Part shown: positions 1 to 9,136 of the stretch, one piece after another
How the letters are laid out: each line of letters begins with the position of its first letter
Numbering within the stretch: position 1 is the first letter of the stretch
Source: Nostoc sp. NIES-4103
GTDB taxonomy: Bacteria; Cyanobacteriota; Cyanobacteriia; Cyanobacteriales; Nostocaceae
Reading direction: 5' to 3'
Assembly: GCF_002368335.1 (NCBI RefSeq)
Contig: NZ_AP018288.1
Location: forward strand, 8,173,787-8,237,786
DNA: 64,000 nt
Translations under genes and position numbers: made by a program
Notes under the pieces: generated by a model
What the model was told of the DNA's origin: nothing
Seen by the model: the letters and a program-made list of their open reading frames with translations, nothing else
Database searches by the model: none

Positions 1-52
1 TCCCTCATCTCCCCCATCTCCCTCATCTCCATCATCTCCCCCATCCCCCCAT
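1..52. repeat. Low-complexity pyrimidine repeat (CCCTCATCT-like)
   Basis: A run of imperfect 9-mers built on TCCCTCATC and TCCCCCATC just upstream of the phytochrome gene. Similar C-rich tracts lie near 11040, 21450 and 36140, always between genes. It is a short tandem repeat of the kind common in filamentous cyanobacteria; I see no coding potential. Confidence 0.6.
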
Positions 53-95
53 CTTTGCCTTGCTCCACTTCAAATTGTAAAATGGGAAATCGAAC

Positions 96-2354
96 GTGAA
101 TACCAACGATATTACTGTACCCTTAAGCGTTGACCTCAGCAACTGCAACAGAGAGCCAATTCACATTCCTGGCTTTATTCAGCCACATGGAGTTCTTTTA
201 GCGTTAAAAGAAGCAGATTTAACCATTCTGCAAATCAGTAATAACACCTTCAATTTATTTGGGTTACATCCAGAACAATTACTTAATCAAAATTTGGGTA
301 TTTTACTCGAATCAGACCAAATTAATTTATTAAAAGATTGTTTATCCCCAGAAAATTTTCCGATAGTTAATCCCATTGATTTTCATATAATTATCAATGA
401 TAAAATAGTCAATTTTGATGGAATTATCCATCGTAGCGATGGAATTTTAATTTTAGAATTAGAACCTATAGGATCTGAAAAGAATAATGTTTTCTTTAAA
501 TTTTATCACTTAGTAAAACTGGCAATTTCAAGGTTACAGACTGTATCAACTGTTAGAGAACTAAGTCAGATACTTGCTAAAGAAGTTAAAAAGATTACTG
601 GTTTTGACCGAGTGATGGTTTATCGATTTGATGAAAGTTGGAATGGCTTAGTCATTGCTGAAGAAAAGCCAGAATATCTCACTTCTCATTTAGGCTTACA
701 CTACCCTGCTTCCGATATTCCCCAACAAGCCAGAAAACTCTACAGCGAAAATTGGCTGAGGATAATACCGGATGCTAAGTATCAACCAGCAGCAATTGTT
801 CCAATACATAACCCTTTAACCGAGCAGCCTTTAGATTTAAGTAAATCAGTGCTGCGGAGTGTTTCACCTTTACACATTGAGTATATGCACAATATGGGGG
901 TAACAGCATCAATGTCAATCTCCATCATGAAAAACCAAAAGCTGTGGGGACTAGTTGCTTGCCATAATCAAACACCCAAATATATACCCTATGAAATTCG
1001 TAATACTTGTGAAATTTTGGGGCAAATGGCATCATTAGAAATGGGTGTTAAAGAAGATAGTGAAGATTCGGAATACAGAATCAAACTAAAATCTTTTAAT
1101 GCGAAATTAATAGAATACATGTCATTAGAAAATAACTTTATTGATGGGTTAATTAACCATGAACCAAATCTACTAAATCTTGTAAATGCTCAAGGAGCTA
1201 CAGTTTGTTTTAATGATCAGTATTTTCATGTTGGTAATACTCCAGAACAACAAGATATTCAAAAATTAGTGGAATGGATTTCTCAGAACCTGCATGAAGA
1301 TATTTTTTATACTGATTCACTAGCACAAGTTTATCCAGAGGCAGAAAAATTGCGGCATGTTGCTAGCGGTTTAATGGTACTTTCCATTTCCAAAAGTCAA
1401 AAAAATTATGTTTTGTGGTTTCGCCCAGAGGTAGTACAAACTGTGAATTGGGGAGGTAATCCCAATAAACCTGTAGAGGTGACTGCAAACGGTAGTATAC
1501 GTCTATCACCTCGCAAATCCTTTGAGTTATGGAAAGAAACAGTATTGTTAAAATCGCTTTCTTGGAAAAGTTGTGAAGTGAATGCAGCGCTGGAGTTGAG
1601 AAGTGCAATTATTGGCGTGGTGCTGAAGAAAGCTGATGAATTAGCACAGCTTAATATCGAATTAGAACGTAGCAATAACGAATTAGATGCTTTTGCTTAC
1701 ATTGCTTCTCATGATTTGAAAGAACCACTGCGCGGGATTCATAATTACTCGAATTTTTTAATTGAAGACTATGGCGAAACTCTCAACGAAGAAGGTAAAG
1801 CCAAGTTACTGACTCTGATTCGTCTTACCCAGCGCATGGAGGATTTAATCGATTCGCTGCTGCACTTTTCCCGCTTGGGGAGGGTGGATCTCTCCATGCA
1901 GCACACTGATTTAAATATTGTGGTAGAACGAAGTTTAGAATTGTTAAGTGCGCGAATTGAGGAGATGAAAGTAGAGATTCGCATTCCGAGACCGCTACCA
2001 ACAGTTTATTGCGATCGCGTCCAGGTCAGCGAAGTCTTTAACAATTTAATTGCCAACGCCATTAAATACAATGACAAAGCCGAAAAATGGATTGAAATTG
2101 GCTATCTTGATCATCCACCTGCACCCGTAACATTCTACGTGCGAGACAACGGCATTGGCATTCGAGAAAAACACTTGGAGGTGATTTTCCGGATTTTTAA
2201 ACGACTGCACGGGCCGAACAAATATGGCGGTGGTACTGGGGCAGGATTAACTATCGCTAAAAAAATTGTGGAACGACATAGAGGTAAAATTTGGGTGGAG
2301 TCAACCCAAGACCAAGGTAGTACTTTCTATTTCACATTGCAGGGAGTAGACTAA
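96..2354 (+). CDS. cphB: Biliverdin-type phytochrome histidine kinase (BphP/CphB class)
   Basis: Red/far-red photoreceptor kinase expected to autophosphorylate and pass phosphate to the next gene product. Domain order: PAS (about 15-125), GAF (about 140-300), PHY (about 315-500, with tongue motif PRKSF), HisKA with SHDLKEPLRG (phospho-acceptor His539) and HATPase_c (about 640-750, with DNGIGI and GGGTGAGLTIAKK). The GAF position that carries the bilin-binding Cys in Cph1 is Leu259 (RSVSPLHIEY). A Cys is present instead at residue 17 (SNCNREPIHIPG), the attachment site used by bacteriophytochromes, so biliverdin is the likely chromophore. The start is GTG at 96; the ATG at 82 is out of frame. 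At 752 aa it has the normal length. The response regulator follows 4 bp after the stop. Class assignment is firm; the cphB symbol is by analogy to Calothrix CphB/RcpB. Confidence 0.92.
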   Translation: MNTNDITVPLSVDLSNCNREPIHIPGFIQPHGVLLALKEADLTILQISNNTFNLFGLHPEQLLNQNLGILLESDQINLLKDCLSPENFPIVNPIDFHIIINDKIVNFDGIIHRSDGILILELEPIGSEKNNVFFKFYHLVKLAISRLQTVSTVRELSQILAKEVKKITGFDRVMVYRFDESWNGLVIAEEKPEYLTSHLGLHYPASDIPQQARKLYSENWLRIIPDAKYQPAAIVPIHNPLTEQPLDLSKSVLRSVSPLHIEYMHNMGVTASMSISIMKNQKLWGLVACHNQTPKYIPYEIRNTCEILGQMASLEMGVKEDSEDSEYRIKLKSFNAKLIEYMSLENNFIDGLINHEPNLLNLVNAQGATVCFNDQYFHVGNTPEQQDIQKLVEWISQNLHEDIFYTDSLAQVYPEAEKLRHVASGLMVLSISKSQKNYVLWFRPEVVQTVNWGGNPNKPVEVTANGSIRLSPRKSFELWKETVLLKSLSWKSCEVNAALELRSAIIGVVLKKADELAQLNIELERSNNELDAFAYIASHDLKEPLRGIHNYSNFLIEDYGETLNEEGKAKLLTLIRLTQRMEDLIDSLLHFSRLGRVDLSMQHTDLNIVVERSLELLSARIEEMKVEIRIPRPLPTVYCDRVQVSEVFNNLIANAIKYNDKAEKWIEIGYLDHPPAPVTFYVRDNGIGIREKHLEVIFRIFKRLHGPNKYGGGTGAGLTIAKKIVERHRGKIWVESTQDQGSTFYFTLQGVD

Positions 2355-2358
2355 ATTC

Positions 2359-2814
2359 ATGATTGGCAACACCGCCCAACCTTTGCTAGTAATAGAAGAC
2401 AGCGACGAAGACTTTGAAGCCTTGTGTCGAGTCATGTATAAGCAAGCTGTTGTCAATCCAGTCTTTCGCTGTACCGATGGCGATGAGGCGCTAGACTTCC
2501 TCTACCACAAAGGCCCCTACTATAATGAGCAAAACGCCCCCCGTCCCTCAGTTATTTTACTCGATCTAAATTTACCAGGAACCGATGGGCGAGAAGTTTT
2601 AGAGCAAATCAAGCAGGATGAAGAATTCAAACACATTCCTGTGGTGATATTTACCACCTCTTCTAACCCAAAAGATATAGAAATATGTTACCGATATTGT
2701 GTAGCTAGTTATATTTTGAAACCAATCGACATCAATAGATTGGTACAGACTATTCACGGCTTCATCACCTATTGGTTAGATATCGTAGTTCTCCCTGATG
2801 CTGTTAGCAAGTAG
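2359..2814 (+). CDS. rcpB: CheY-like response regulator, phytochrome partner
   Basis: Single-domain receiver of 151 aa. Acidic pocket residues lie in VIEDSDED near the N-terminus, the phospho-acceptor is Asp69 (ILLDLNLPG), and the conserved Thr and Lys occur in FTTSS and ILKPID. It has no output domain, so it should act by protein contact or in phosphorelay, as Rcp1/RcpA/RcpB do for cyanobacterial phytochromes. It starts 4 bp after the phytochrome stop and ends 2 bp before the next kinase, so the three genes are almost certainly co-transcribed. Confidence 0.9.
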   Translation: MIGNTAQPLLVIEDSDEDFEALCRVMYKQAVVNPVFRCTDGDEALDFLYHKGPYYNEQNAPRPSVILLDLNLPGTDGREVLEQIKQDEEFKHIPVVIFTTSSNPKDIEICYRYCVASYILKPIDINRLVQTIHGFITYWLDIVVLPDAVSK

Positions 2815-2816
2815 TC

Positions 2817-5800
2817 ATGGCACAACCGCTAACTGTTTTAATTATTGACGATTGTCCGGAAGACCGTGAGGTTTACCGTCGCTATCTGCTGCAAGATACT
2901 GAACACAACTATAAAATTCTCGAAGAAGAATCAGGAGAAGGAGCGTTAGCTTTATGTCAACATTTTCAGCCTGATGCCATTTTATTAGACTTTCTACTTC
3001 CAGATCTCGATGGATTGGAATTTCTGGCAGAATTACGACTTCTGACAAAGGAAGCTATGCCAGCTACCATCATGTTAACAGGATATGGCAACGAAGCTTT
3101 GGCTGTGCAGGCAATGAAAAGTGGCGTCCAAGACTATTTAGTCAAAGGACAAACAACAGGTGAGCGTTTGCGTTCCACTATTCACTCAGCCATCAAAAAT
3201 GCTCGGCTACGCCAAAAACTGCACGCAAGTGAGGAACGTTTCCGCACCTCAGTTGAGAATATGCTGGACTGCTTCGGTATTTATTCAGCTATTCGCAATC
3301 ACTTGGGTGAAATCGTAGACTTTCATGTAGATTATGTGAACGCTGCTGCTTGTGAATTTTGTCGGATGAGCCAGGAGGAACAGCAAAGCAAAGCACTGTG
3401 CGAAATTTTCCTTAATCTGCGAAAAAATAAGTTGTTTGATGAGTTTTGCCTAGTTGTGGAAACGGGTCAGCCTTCAGCACAAGAATCACAGGTGTGTACT
3501 TCCTTTGATAGCAACCACCAGTTCAGCAGAGCCATTGATATTCGTATCAGCAAAATGGGAGATGGCTTTGTTGCTTCTTGGCGGGATGTGACTGAAAAAA
3601 AGCAAGCGGAGGAACGATTAAGGGAGAGTCAGCAATTTATTGAACGTATTGCCGAAACAACACCAGGTATTTTATACGTTTACGACCTAGCTGAACAACG
3701 GACTGTTTATATCAATCATCAGGTTAGTAAATTGCTTGGTTATACCCCTGAACAAATTCGAGATATGGGTAATGAGATAATACCACAGTTAATGCATCCT
3801 GATGATTTAGCTCTATTCCCTATGCATGTGCAACTAGTTTTCGCGGTTGAGGATGGCGAGATTCTAGAAAATGAGTATCGAATGCAACATGCTAATGGTG
3901 AATGGCGCTGGTTTTTCAGTCGAGATACGGTATTCACTAGAAATAGTGACGGTTCGCCGCGCCAGATAATTGGTACAACCTTTGATATTACACAACGCAA
4001 GCACACAGAAGAACAGTTACGCTTAAGCAATGAGCGTTTCCAACTAGCAGCCGCAGCAGTCAATTGTCTAATATATGACTGGAATATTCAAAAAAATACG
4101 GTTGACAGAACAGAGGGATTAACTAAAATTTTGGGCTATTCTCCCCAAGAGGCAGAACCAACCTATGAATGGTGGAAAGAGCAGATCCATGTTGAAGATA
4201 GAGACCGCTTAGGTAACTACTTTCGGGGTATACCTGTTGAGCAAAACCGCTATGCCGCTGAATATCGAGTGCGTCACAAAGATAACCACTATCTGCATAT
4301 ATTAGATCAAGGAGTGATTACGCGAAATATTTTTGGGCAGATAGTACGAGCAGTAGGCAGTACAACAGATATTAGCGATCGCAAACTTGCTGAAGCCGCA
4401 TTACGCCAAAGTGAAGCCAAGTTCAGACGCCTTGTGGAATCCAATGTAGTTGGCATCTATTTCGGTGACTTCAGTGGTCGCATCTATGAAGCGAACGATG
4501 CTTTTCTTTCCTTATTTGGCTACACCCGTGAAGAACTGGAAGCCGGAAGTATGCGCTGGGACTGGATGACACCCCCAGAATACCAAGACCTCGACCAGCA
4601 AAAAATCCAAGAACTGCAAATATCTGGAATTTGCACCCCCTTTGAAAAAGAATATTATCGCAAAGATGGCACGCGTGTACCGATTCTCTTGGGCATTGCT
4701 CGCATTGATGGTACAGTGGAAGATGGTTATAGCGCTTGTTTTGTCCTCGACCTCACCCAACGCAAACGTGCTGAAGCAGCTTTACGCGAAAGCGAGGAAC
4801 GCTACCGTTATTTGTCAAATGCCATACCACAACTCGTCTGGATTTGTGATCCTAACGGCAACTTCGAGCATGTCAATCAGCGCTGGTGTGAATATACTGG
4901 GCAAACCCTTGAGCAGGCGATGCAATCCCACTGGATGAAAGTTATAGAACCAATTATACATCCAGACGAGTTGCAACTAGTTATCAAAGCATGGACAGAA
5001 GCTTTGCAGACAGGGGAACCTTACGAACAGGAAATCCGCTATCAAAGTAGTGACGGCAGTTATCGCTGGCATTTAGCACGGGCGTTACCCATGAAGGATG
5101 AGCTTGGACATGTCGTCAGGTGGTTTGGCACAAGTACAGATATAAACTATCGCAAGCAGTTAGAAGCCGAACGCGATCGCCTGTTGCACCTCGAACAAGC
5201 CGCGCGTGCTGAAGCTGAGGCTGCTAACCAAGCTAAAGATGAGTTTGTAGCTATAGTATCTCATGATTTGCGATCGCCACTCAATGCAATTATCGGTTGG
5301 ACAGGACTGTTGCGGACTCGAAAACTCGATGCCAACACCTTCGCCACCGCTTTAGAAACCATAGAACGCAATGCAAAATCTCAAGCAACCCTCCTAGAAG
5401 ATTTGCTCAATATCTCCCGCATTCTCCGAGGCAAATTACAGCTGGAACTCAGTCAAGTCAATTTGGCTAAGATTGTTGGTATGGCGATTAAAACTGCCTA
5501 CCCCTCAGCAAATGACAAAGATATTCATTTAGAATCTTTGATTGATGAGTCAATTCCACCCATTCGTGGCGATGCCAATCGCTTGCTACAAATTCTAGGT
5601 AATTTACTCTCGAACGCTATTAAGTTCACGCCATCAGGAGGACGAGTACAAGTTTGCTTGTCAGTTGTGAGGCAGTACGGTCTTGGGGTTTCCCCAAGAG
5701 GAGTAACTGCCGAACCCGTGAGGGTCAGTAGTCAGTGGTCAGTTGTCGGTGGTCAAGAAAAACAACTGACAAAAGACCGCTATGCCCAAATTACAGTCAG

Positions 5801-6008
5801 TGACACAGGTATCGGTATCAGCCCTGACTTTCTACCATACGTTTTTGAACGCTATCGTCAAGCAGGCAGTATTCACAAACAAAGTGGTTTAGGATTGGGT
5901 TTAGCGATCGCCCGTCATTTAGTAGAATTACACGGTGGTACTATTCAAGCAACCAGCCCCGGCGAAGGACAAGGATCTACCTTCACTATTAAGTTGCCTT
6001 TGTCGTAG
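2817..6008 (+). CDS. REC-PAS(x5)-HisKA-HATPase histidine kinase
   Basis: Multi-sensor kinase of 1063 aa. The N-terminal receiver (Asp58 in ILLDFLLPD) is followed by five PAS/PAC segments at roughly 140-265, 272-395, 400-525, 530-650 and 655-780, each ending in a characteristic (T/S)xRKxAE linker, then HisKA (His816 in IVSHDLRSPLNAI) and HATPase_c ending with GLGLGLAIARHLVELHGG. No membrane segments are visible, so it should be soluble. The N-terminal receiver suggests that it takes phosphate from the phytochrome or another kinase before acting. The ATPase domain carries an in-frame insertion of intergenic-type repeat DNA at about residues 952-985. Input ligand unknown. Confidence 0.9.
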   Translation: MAQPLTVLIIDDCPEDREVYRRYLLQDTEHNYKILEEESGEGALALCQHFQPDAILLDFLLPDLDGLEFLAELRLLTKEAMPATIMLTGYGNEALAVQAMKSGVQDYLVKGQTTGERLRSTIHSAIKNARLRQKLHASEERFRTSVENMLDCFGIYSAIRNHLGEIVDFHVDYVNAAACEFCRMSQEEQQSKALCEIFLNLRKNKLFDEFCLVVETGQPSAQESQVCTSFDSNHQFSRAIDIRISKMGDGFVASWRDVTEKKQAEERLRESQQFIERIAETTPGILYVYDLAEQRTVYINHQVSKLLGYTPEQIRDMGNEIIPQLMHPDDLALFPMHVQLVFAVEDGEILENEYRMQHANGEWRWFFSRDTVFTRNSDGSPRQIIGTTFDITQRKHTEEQLRLSNERFQLAAAAVNCLIYDWNIQKNTVDRTEGLTKILGYSPQEAEPTYEWWKEQIHVEDRDRLGNYFRGIPVEQNRYAAEYRVRHKDNHYLHILDQGVITRNIFGQIVRAVGSTTDISDRKLAEAALRQSEAKFRRLVESNVVGIYFGDFSGRIYEANDAFLSLFGYTREELEAGSMRWDWMTPPEYQDLDQQKIQELQISGICTPFEKEYYRKDGTRVPILLGIARIDGTVEDGYSACFVLDLTQRKRAEAALRESEERYRYLSNAIPQLVWICDPNGNFEHVNQRWCEYTGQTLEQAMQSHWMKVIEPIIHPDELQLVIKAWTEALQTGEPYEQEIRYQSSDGSYRWHLARALPMKDELGHVVRWFGTSTDINYRKQLEAERDRLLHLEQAARAEAEAANQAKDEFVAIVSHDLRSPLNAIIGWTGLLRTRKLDANTFATALETIERNAKSQATLLEDLLNISRILRGKLQLELSQVNLAKIVGMAIKTAYPSANDKDIHLESLIDESIPPIRGDANRLLQILGNLLSNAIKFTPSGGRVQVCLSVVRQYGLGVSPRGVTAEPVRVSSQWSVVGGQEKQLTKDRYAQITVSDTGIGISPDFLPYVFERYRQAGSIHKQSGLGLGLAIARHLVELHGGTIQATSPGEGQGSTFTIKLPLS
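5671..5765 (+). repeat. Intergenic-type repeat inserted in frame in the kinase ATPase domain
   Basis: Within the HATPase_c domain, between the N-box region and DTGIGI, about 95 bp read like non-coding repeat DNA: a palindromic GGGGTTTCCCCAAGAGG stretch followed by AGTCAGTGGTCAGTTGTCGG, a repeat style common between genes in Nostocales. It is translated in frame as a polar stretch rich in Gly, Val and Ser, with no stop codon. Confidence 0.6.
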
Positions 6009-6076
6009 TTTTAAACTCAATTTATGATTTTATCAGTCAAACAGCTACGTTAGGTGTATAGGCAGCTTTCAAAACA

Positions 6077-7078
6077 ATGTCAACCTCACTGTATTTTACA
6101 ATTGGTGTTCTTCTGCTTTTAGCGATCGCAATTGCAGCTTATTTCCTGACTGCTCGCAAGTATGAATCTTCTACCACAGTTGCCAATTCCTATGATCAAT
6201 GGACTGTTGACGGTATCCTAGAGTTTTATTGGGGAGAACACATTCACCTCGGTCACTATGGTTTGCCACCACGACGGAAAGATTTTTTGGCTGCTAAATC
6301 TGACTTTGTACATGAAATGGTTAAATGGGGTGGTTTAGATCAATTACCTCCTGGTACTACCGTCTTAGATGTTGGCTGTGGTATTGGCGGCAGTAGTCGG
6401 ATTTTAGCGCGAGATTATGGGTTTGCTGTCACAGGGATTACGATCAGCCCGCAGCAGGTGAAACGCGCCCAGGAGTTAACACCCCAAGGGCTAAGCGCCC
6501 AGTTTGCGGTGGATGATGCTATGGCCTTGTCATTTCCAGATGCCAGTTTTGATGTAGTCTGGTCGATTGAAGCAGGCCCCCATATGCCCGATAAAGCCGT
6601 TTTTGCTAGAGAATTAATGCGGGTACTAAAGCCTGGTGGAGTATTGGTTGTAGCTGACTGGAATCAGAGGGATGACCGCCAAAAGCCGCTAAATTTCTGG
6701 GAGAAACCAGTGATGAAACAACTTCTCGATCAGTGGTCTCATCCAGCTTTTGCCAGCATAGAAGGCTTTAGTGAGCTTTTAGTAGAGACGAAATTAGTCG
6801 AGGGAAAGGTAATTACGGCAGACTGGACAAAACAAACGCTTCCTTCTTGGTTAGATTCAATTTGGCAAGGGATAGCTCGACCCAGCGGATTGCTGCGTTT
6901 TGGACTGTCTGGTTTTGTCAAGTCTGTGCGCGAAGTGCCGACTTTATTGCTGATGCGTTTGGCATTTGGTGCAGGGCTGTGCCGATTTGGAATGTTTCGC
7001 GCTGTGCGGGCGAACTCACGCCCAGAATTGATGGACACAAACTTTGCTAACCAAACTCCCTCAAACTTGGTTCGCTAG
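6077..7078 (+). CDS. 2-methyl-6-phytyl/solanyl-benzoquinone methyltransferase
   Basis: SAM-dependent methyltransferase of 333 aa that should add the ring methyl in tocopherol and plastoquinone synthesis. One N-terminal membrane anchor (about residues 5-25) precedes a class I Rossmann methyltransferase with motif I VLDVGCGIGGSS and SAM-contact motifs DDAMALSFPD and EAGPHMPDKAVF. From memory it closely matches Synechocystis Sll0418, including WGEHIHLGHYG near the N-terminus and REVPTLLLMRLAFG near the C-terminus. That similarity separates it from gamma-tocopherol methyltransferase (Slr0089), which is more divergent. It stands alone, with a 68-bp gap after the kinase. Confidence 0.88.
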   Translation: MSTSLYFTIGVLLLLAIAIAAYFLTARKYESSTTVANSYDQWTVDGILEFYWGEHIHLGHYGLPPRRKDFLAAKSDFVHEMVKWGGLDQLPPGTTVLDVGCGIGGSSRILARDYGFAVTGITISPQQVKRAQELTPQGLSAQFAVDDAMALSFPDASFDVVWSIEAGPHMPDKAVFARELMRVLKPGGVLVVADWNQRDDRQKPLNFWEKPVMKQLLDQWSHPAFASIEGFSELLVETKLVEGKVITADWTKQTLPSWLDSIWQGIARPSGLLRFGLSGFVKSVREVPTLLLMRLAFGAGLCRFGMFRAVRANSRPELMDTNFANQTPSNLVR

Positions 7079-7101
7079 CGATCGCACTCTTGACCAAATA
7101 A

Positions 7102-7140
7102 TTACTAATTCGTAATTCGTAATTCGTAATTCGTAATTAA
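7102..7140. repeat. Heptamer tandem repeat (AATTCGT)n
   Basis: Four copies of AATTCGT end to end in the gap before the VTT gene. The reverse-complement form (ACGAATT) recurs at about 7222-7240 and 51695-51716. It is a typical heptameric short tandem repeat. Confidence 0.75.
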
Positions 7141-7316
7141 ATAGGTACAGCAGCCCACACCAAATTAAAAATTTGGTGGTGCTCCGTTGGTGGTGGGAAG
7201 AGAGCTAACACTGATTGTAACTACGAATTACGAATTATTTTGACTTTGATGTTAGCAACAATACTTTTAAAACAACCTCTTAGAGTGTGTCTTAATTAGG
7301 AATTAGTATAATTACA

Positions 7317-8045
7317 ATGGTTTTAAAACATCGACCTCGATTAAATAGCAAACTCAAACTATTGCTATTAACTTTAATAGTAACCACCTTAATAATTCTT
7401 GCTAAACACTTCCACCTTCAGGAATTTTTACATAAATCAGTTATTTGGGTTGAGAGTCTTGGTACTTTAGGGCCCATTGCCTACATGGTCATTTATAACT
7501 TAGCAACATTACTTTTTATACCAGGCTCTGTTTTAACACTCAAGGGAGGTTGCTTGTTTGGCGTATTTTGGGGTTCAGTTTATGTATTAATTGCTGCAAT
7601 GCTCGGAGCAACTTTGGCTTTTCTTATGGGACGTTACCTGTCGCGGGATTGGGTTTGTTGTCAGATTGACAAATATCCTAAATTTAAAGCCATTAATGTA
7701 GCAGTTGCCAAAGAAGGATGGAAAATTGTGCTGTTGACTCGCCTTAGTCCCATTTTTCCCTTTAACTTATTAAATTATGCTTTTGGAGTGACACAGGTTT
7801 CTCTCAAAGACTATATCTTAGGTTCTTTGGGTATCATTCCCGGTACTGTGATGTACGTTTACATTGGTTCTTTGGCTGGTAATCTTGCCATGATTAACAC
7901 ACCCAATCAACCAAGCAGTTCAGAAGCTCAAATTGGGCAGTGGGTGATGCGAGTAGTGGGATTAATTGCTACTGTTGCAGTCACAGTATACATGACAAAA
8001 GTTGCTCAGAAAGCTCTTAAAGAAAGTATTAATGATGAAGGATGA
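7317..8045 (+). CDS. TVP38/TMEM64 (VTT/DedA-like) membrane protein, copy 1
   Basis: Integral membrane protein of 242 aa with one N-terminal helix and the VTT core: re-entrant segments around FIPGSVLTLKGG and LGATLAFLMGRY, and the conserved motif FPFNLLNYAFG followed by GIIPGTVMYVYIGS. Members of this superfamily act in lipid scrambling or undecaprenyl-phosphate handling, but for this subgroup the substrate is not known. It is a paralogue of the next gene (nearly identical motif blocks), probably a tandem duplication. The start ATG at 7317 is the first in frame after the repeats. Confidence 0.85.
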   Translation: MVLKHRPRLNSKLKLLLLTLIVTTLIILAKHFHLQEFLHKSVIWVESLGTLGPIAYMVIYNLATLLFIPGSVLTLKGGCLFGVFWGSVYVLIAAMLGATLAFLMGRYLSRDWVCCQIDKYPKFKAINVAVAKEGWKIVLLTRLSPIFPFNLLNYAFGVTQVSLKDYILGSLGIIPGTVMYVYIGSLAGNLAMINTPNQPSSSEAQIGQWVMRVVGLIATVAVTVYMTKVAQKALKESINDEG

Positions 8046-8133
8046 AAAAGACGAATGTTGGAATTTTTTATACCTGGTATCAAAAAAGTAAGTTGAGATT
8101 TTTATTTTTTTACCTTGCAATTTATGAAAAAAA

Positions 8134-8895
8134 ATGAGAGCTAATTTATTTGATATGAGCAACTTACAGAAGTGTTTCCAAGTGGCTGTGTTAATATTGT
8201 TAAATCTGGGGATCGCTCTATTTTTTGACACCAGCAGTGCTTGGGCACAAGAATCAGTGAAAACCAATTCTTTCAATCCTCAAGCAATTTTACTCAACGC
8301 TTTGCAGTGGATTGATAGCCTTGGTACGGTGGGAGCTATAGCTTTTATTGCACTTTACATTACTGCTACCGTTGCTTTCTTACCAGGGTCGATTTTGACT
8401 TTAGGTGCTGGCTTTGTCTTTGGGGTGGTGTGGGGTTCTGTGTACGTATTTGTGGGTGCAACTTTAGGTGCCACTGCTGCATTCCTAGTGGGGCGTTATT
8501 TAGCTAGGGGTTGGGTTGCTCATAAAATTATAGATAACAAAAATTTTGCTGCTATCGACCGAGCAGTTGGTAGAGAAGGATTAAAAATTGTTCTGTTAAC
8601 TCGACTTTCTCCGATTTTTCCTTTCAATTTATTAAACTATGCCTTTGGAATTACGGGAGTTTCTCTCAAAGACTACTTTATCGGTTCTGTGGGTATGATT
8701 CCAGGAACAATCATGTATGTTTATCTTGGTTCTTTAGCTAGCAATTTAGCGATGATTGGAACTGAGGCTCAACCCACTAATCCTACTGTACAATGGGCAA
8801 TTCGGATTTTGGGTTTTGTGGCAACAGTCGGCGCTACTATTTATGTAACCCGTATTGCTCGGAAAGCTTTAGAAGATGAGGTAATCAATAATTAA
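8134..8895 (+). CDS. TVP38/TMEM64 (VTT/DedA-like) membrane protein, copy 2
   Basis: Paralogue of the preceding gene (253 aa), with the same core: FLPGSILTLGAG, LGATAAFLVGRY, FPFNLLNYAFG and GMIPGTIMYVYLGS. It differs in having a signal-peptide-like N-terminus ending near SSAWAQ. Translation may start at ATG 8134 or at ATG 8155 (MSNLQKC); neither has a strong ribosome site. Its position just before a MerA-like flavoprotein suggests shared function in a redox or membrane-quality pathway. That link is inference. Confidence 0.83.
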   Translation: MRANLFDMSNLQKCFQVAVLILLNLGIALFFDTSSAWAQESVKTNSFNPQAILLNALQWIDSLGTVGAIAFIALYITATVAFLPGSILTLGAGFVFGVVWGSVYVFVGATLGATAAFLVGRYLARGWVAHKIIDNKNFAAIDRAVGREGLKIVLLTRLSPIFPFNLLNYAFGITGVSLKDYFIGSVGMIPGTIMYVYLGSLASNLAMIGTEAQPTNPTVQWAIRILGFVATVGATIYVTRIARKALEDEVINN

Positions 8896-9136
8896 AAATT
8901 AAAAATTAAACTTAGGCTGTAAGGCAATACAGTTCAGTTAAGCATTTTTTCCCTCTCTCTGAGTTCTCTGCGCCTCTGCGGTAGCCTGCGGCAAGCCGCT
9001 ACGCGTCTACGTCATAAAAATTGACTTTGGCAAAGAATTTTAACTCTAACTGAACCGTATTGGGCTGTAAGGTATCTGGAAATTATCAAATGAACAAATA
9101 AAAAAGAAACTGTAAATTTTATACTTCATACTTCAG

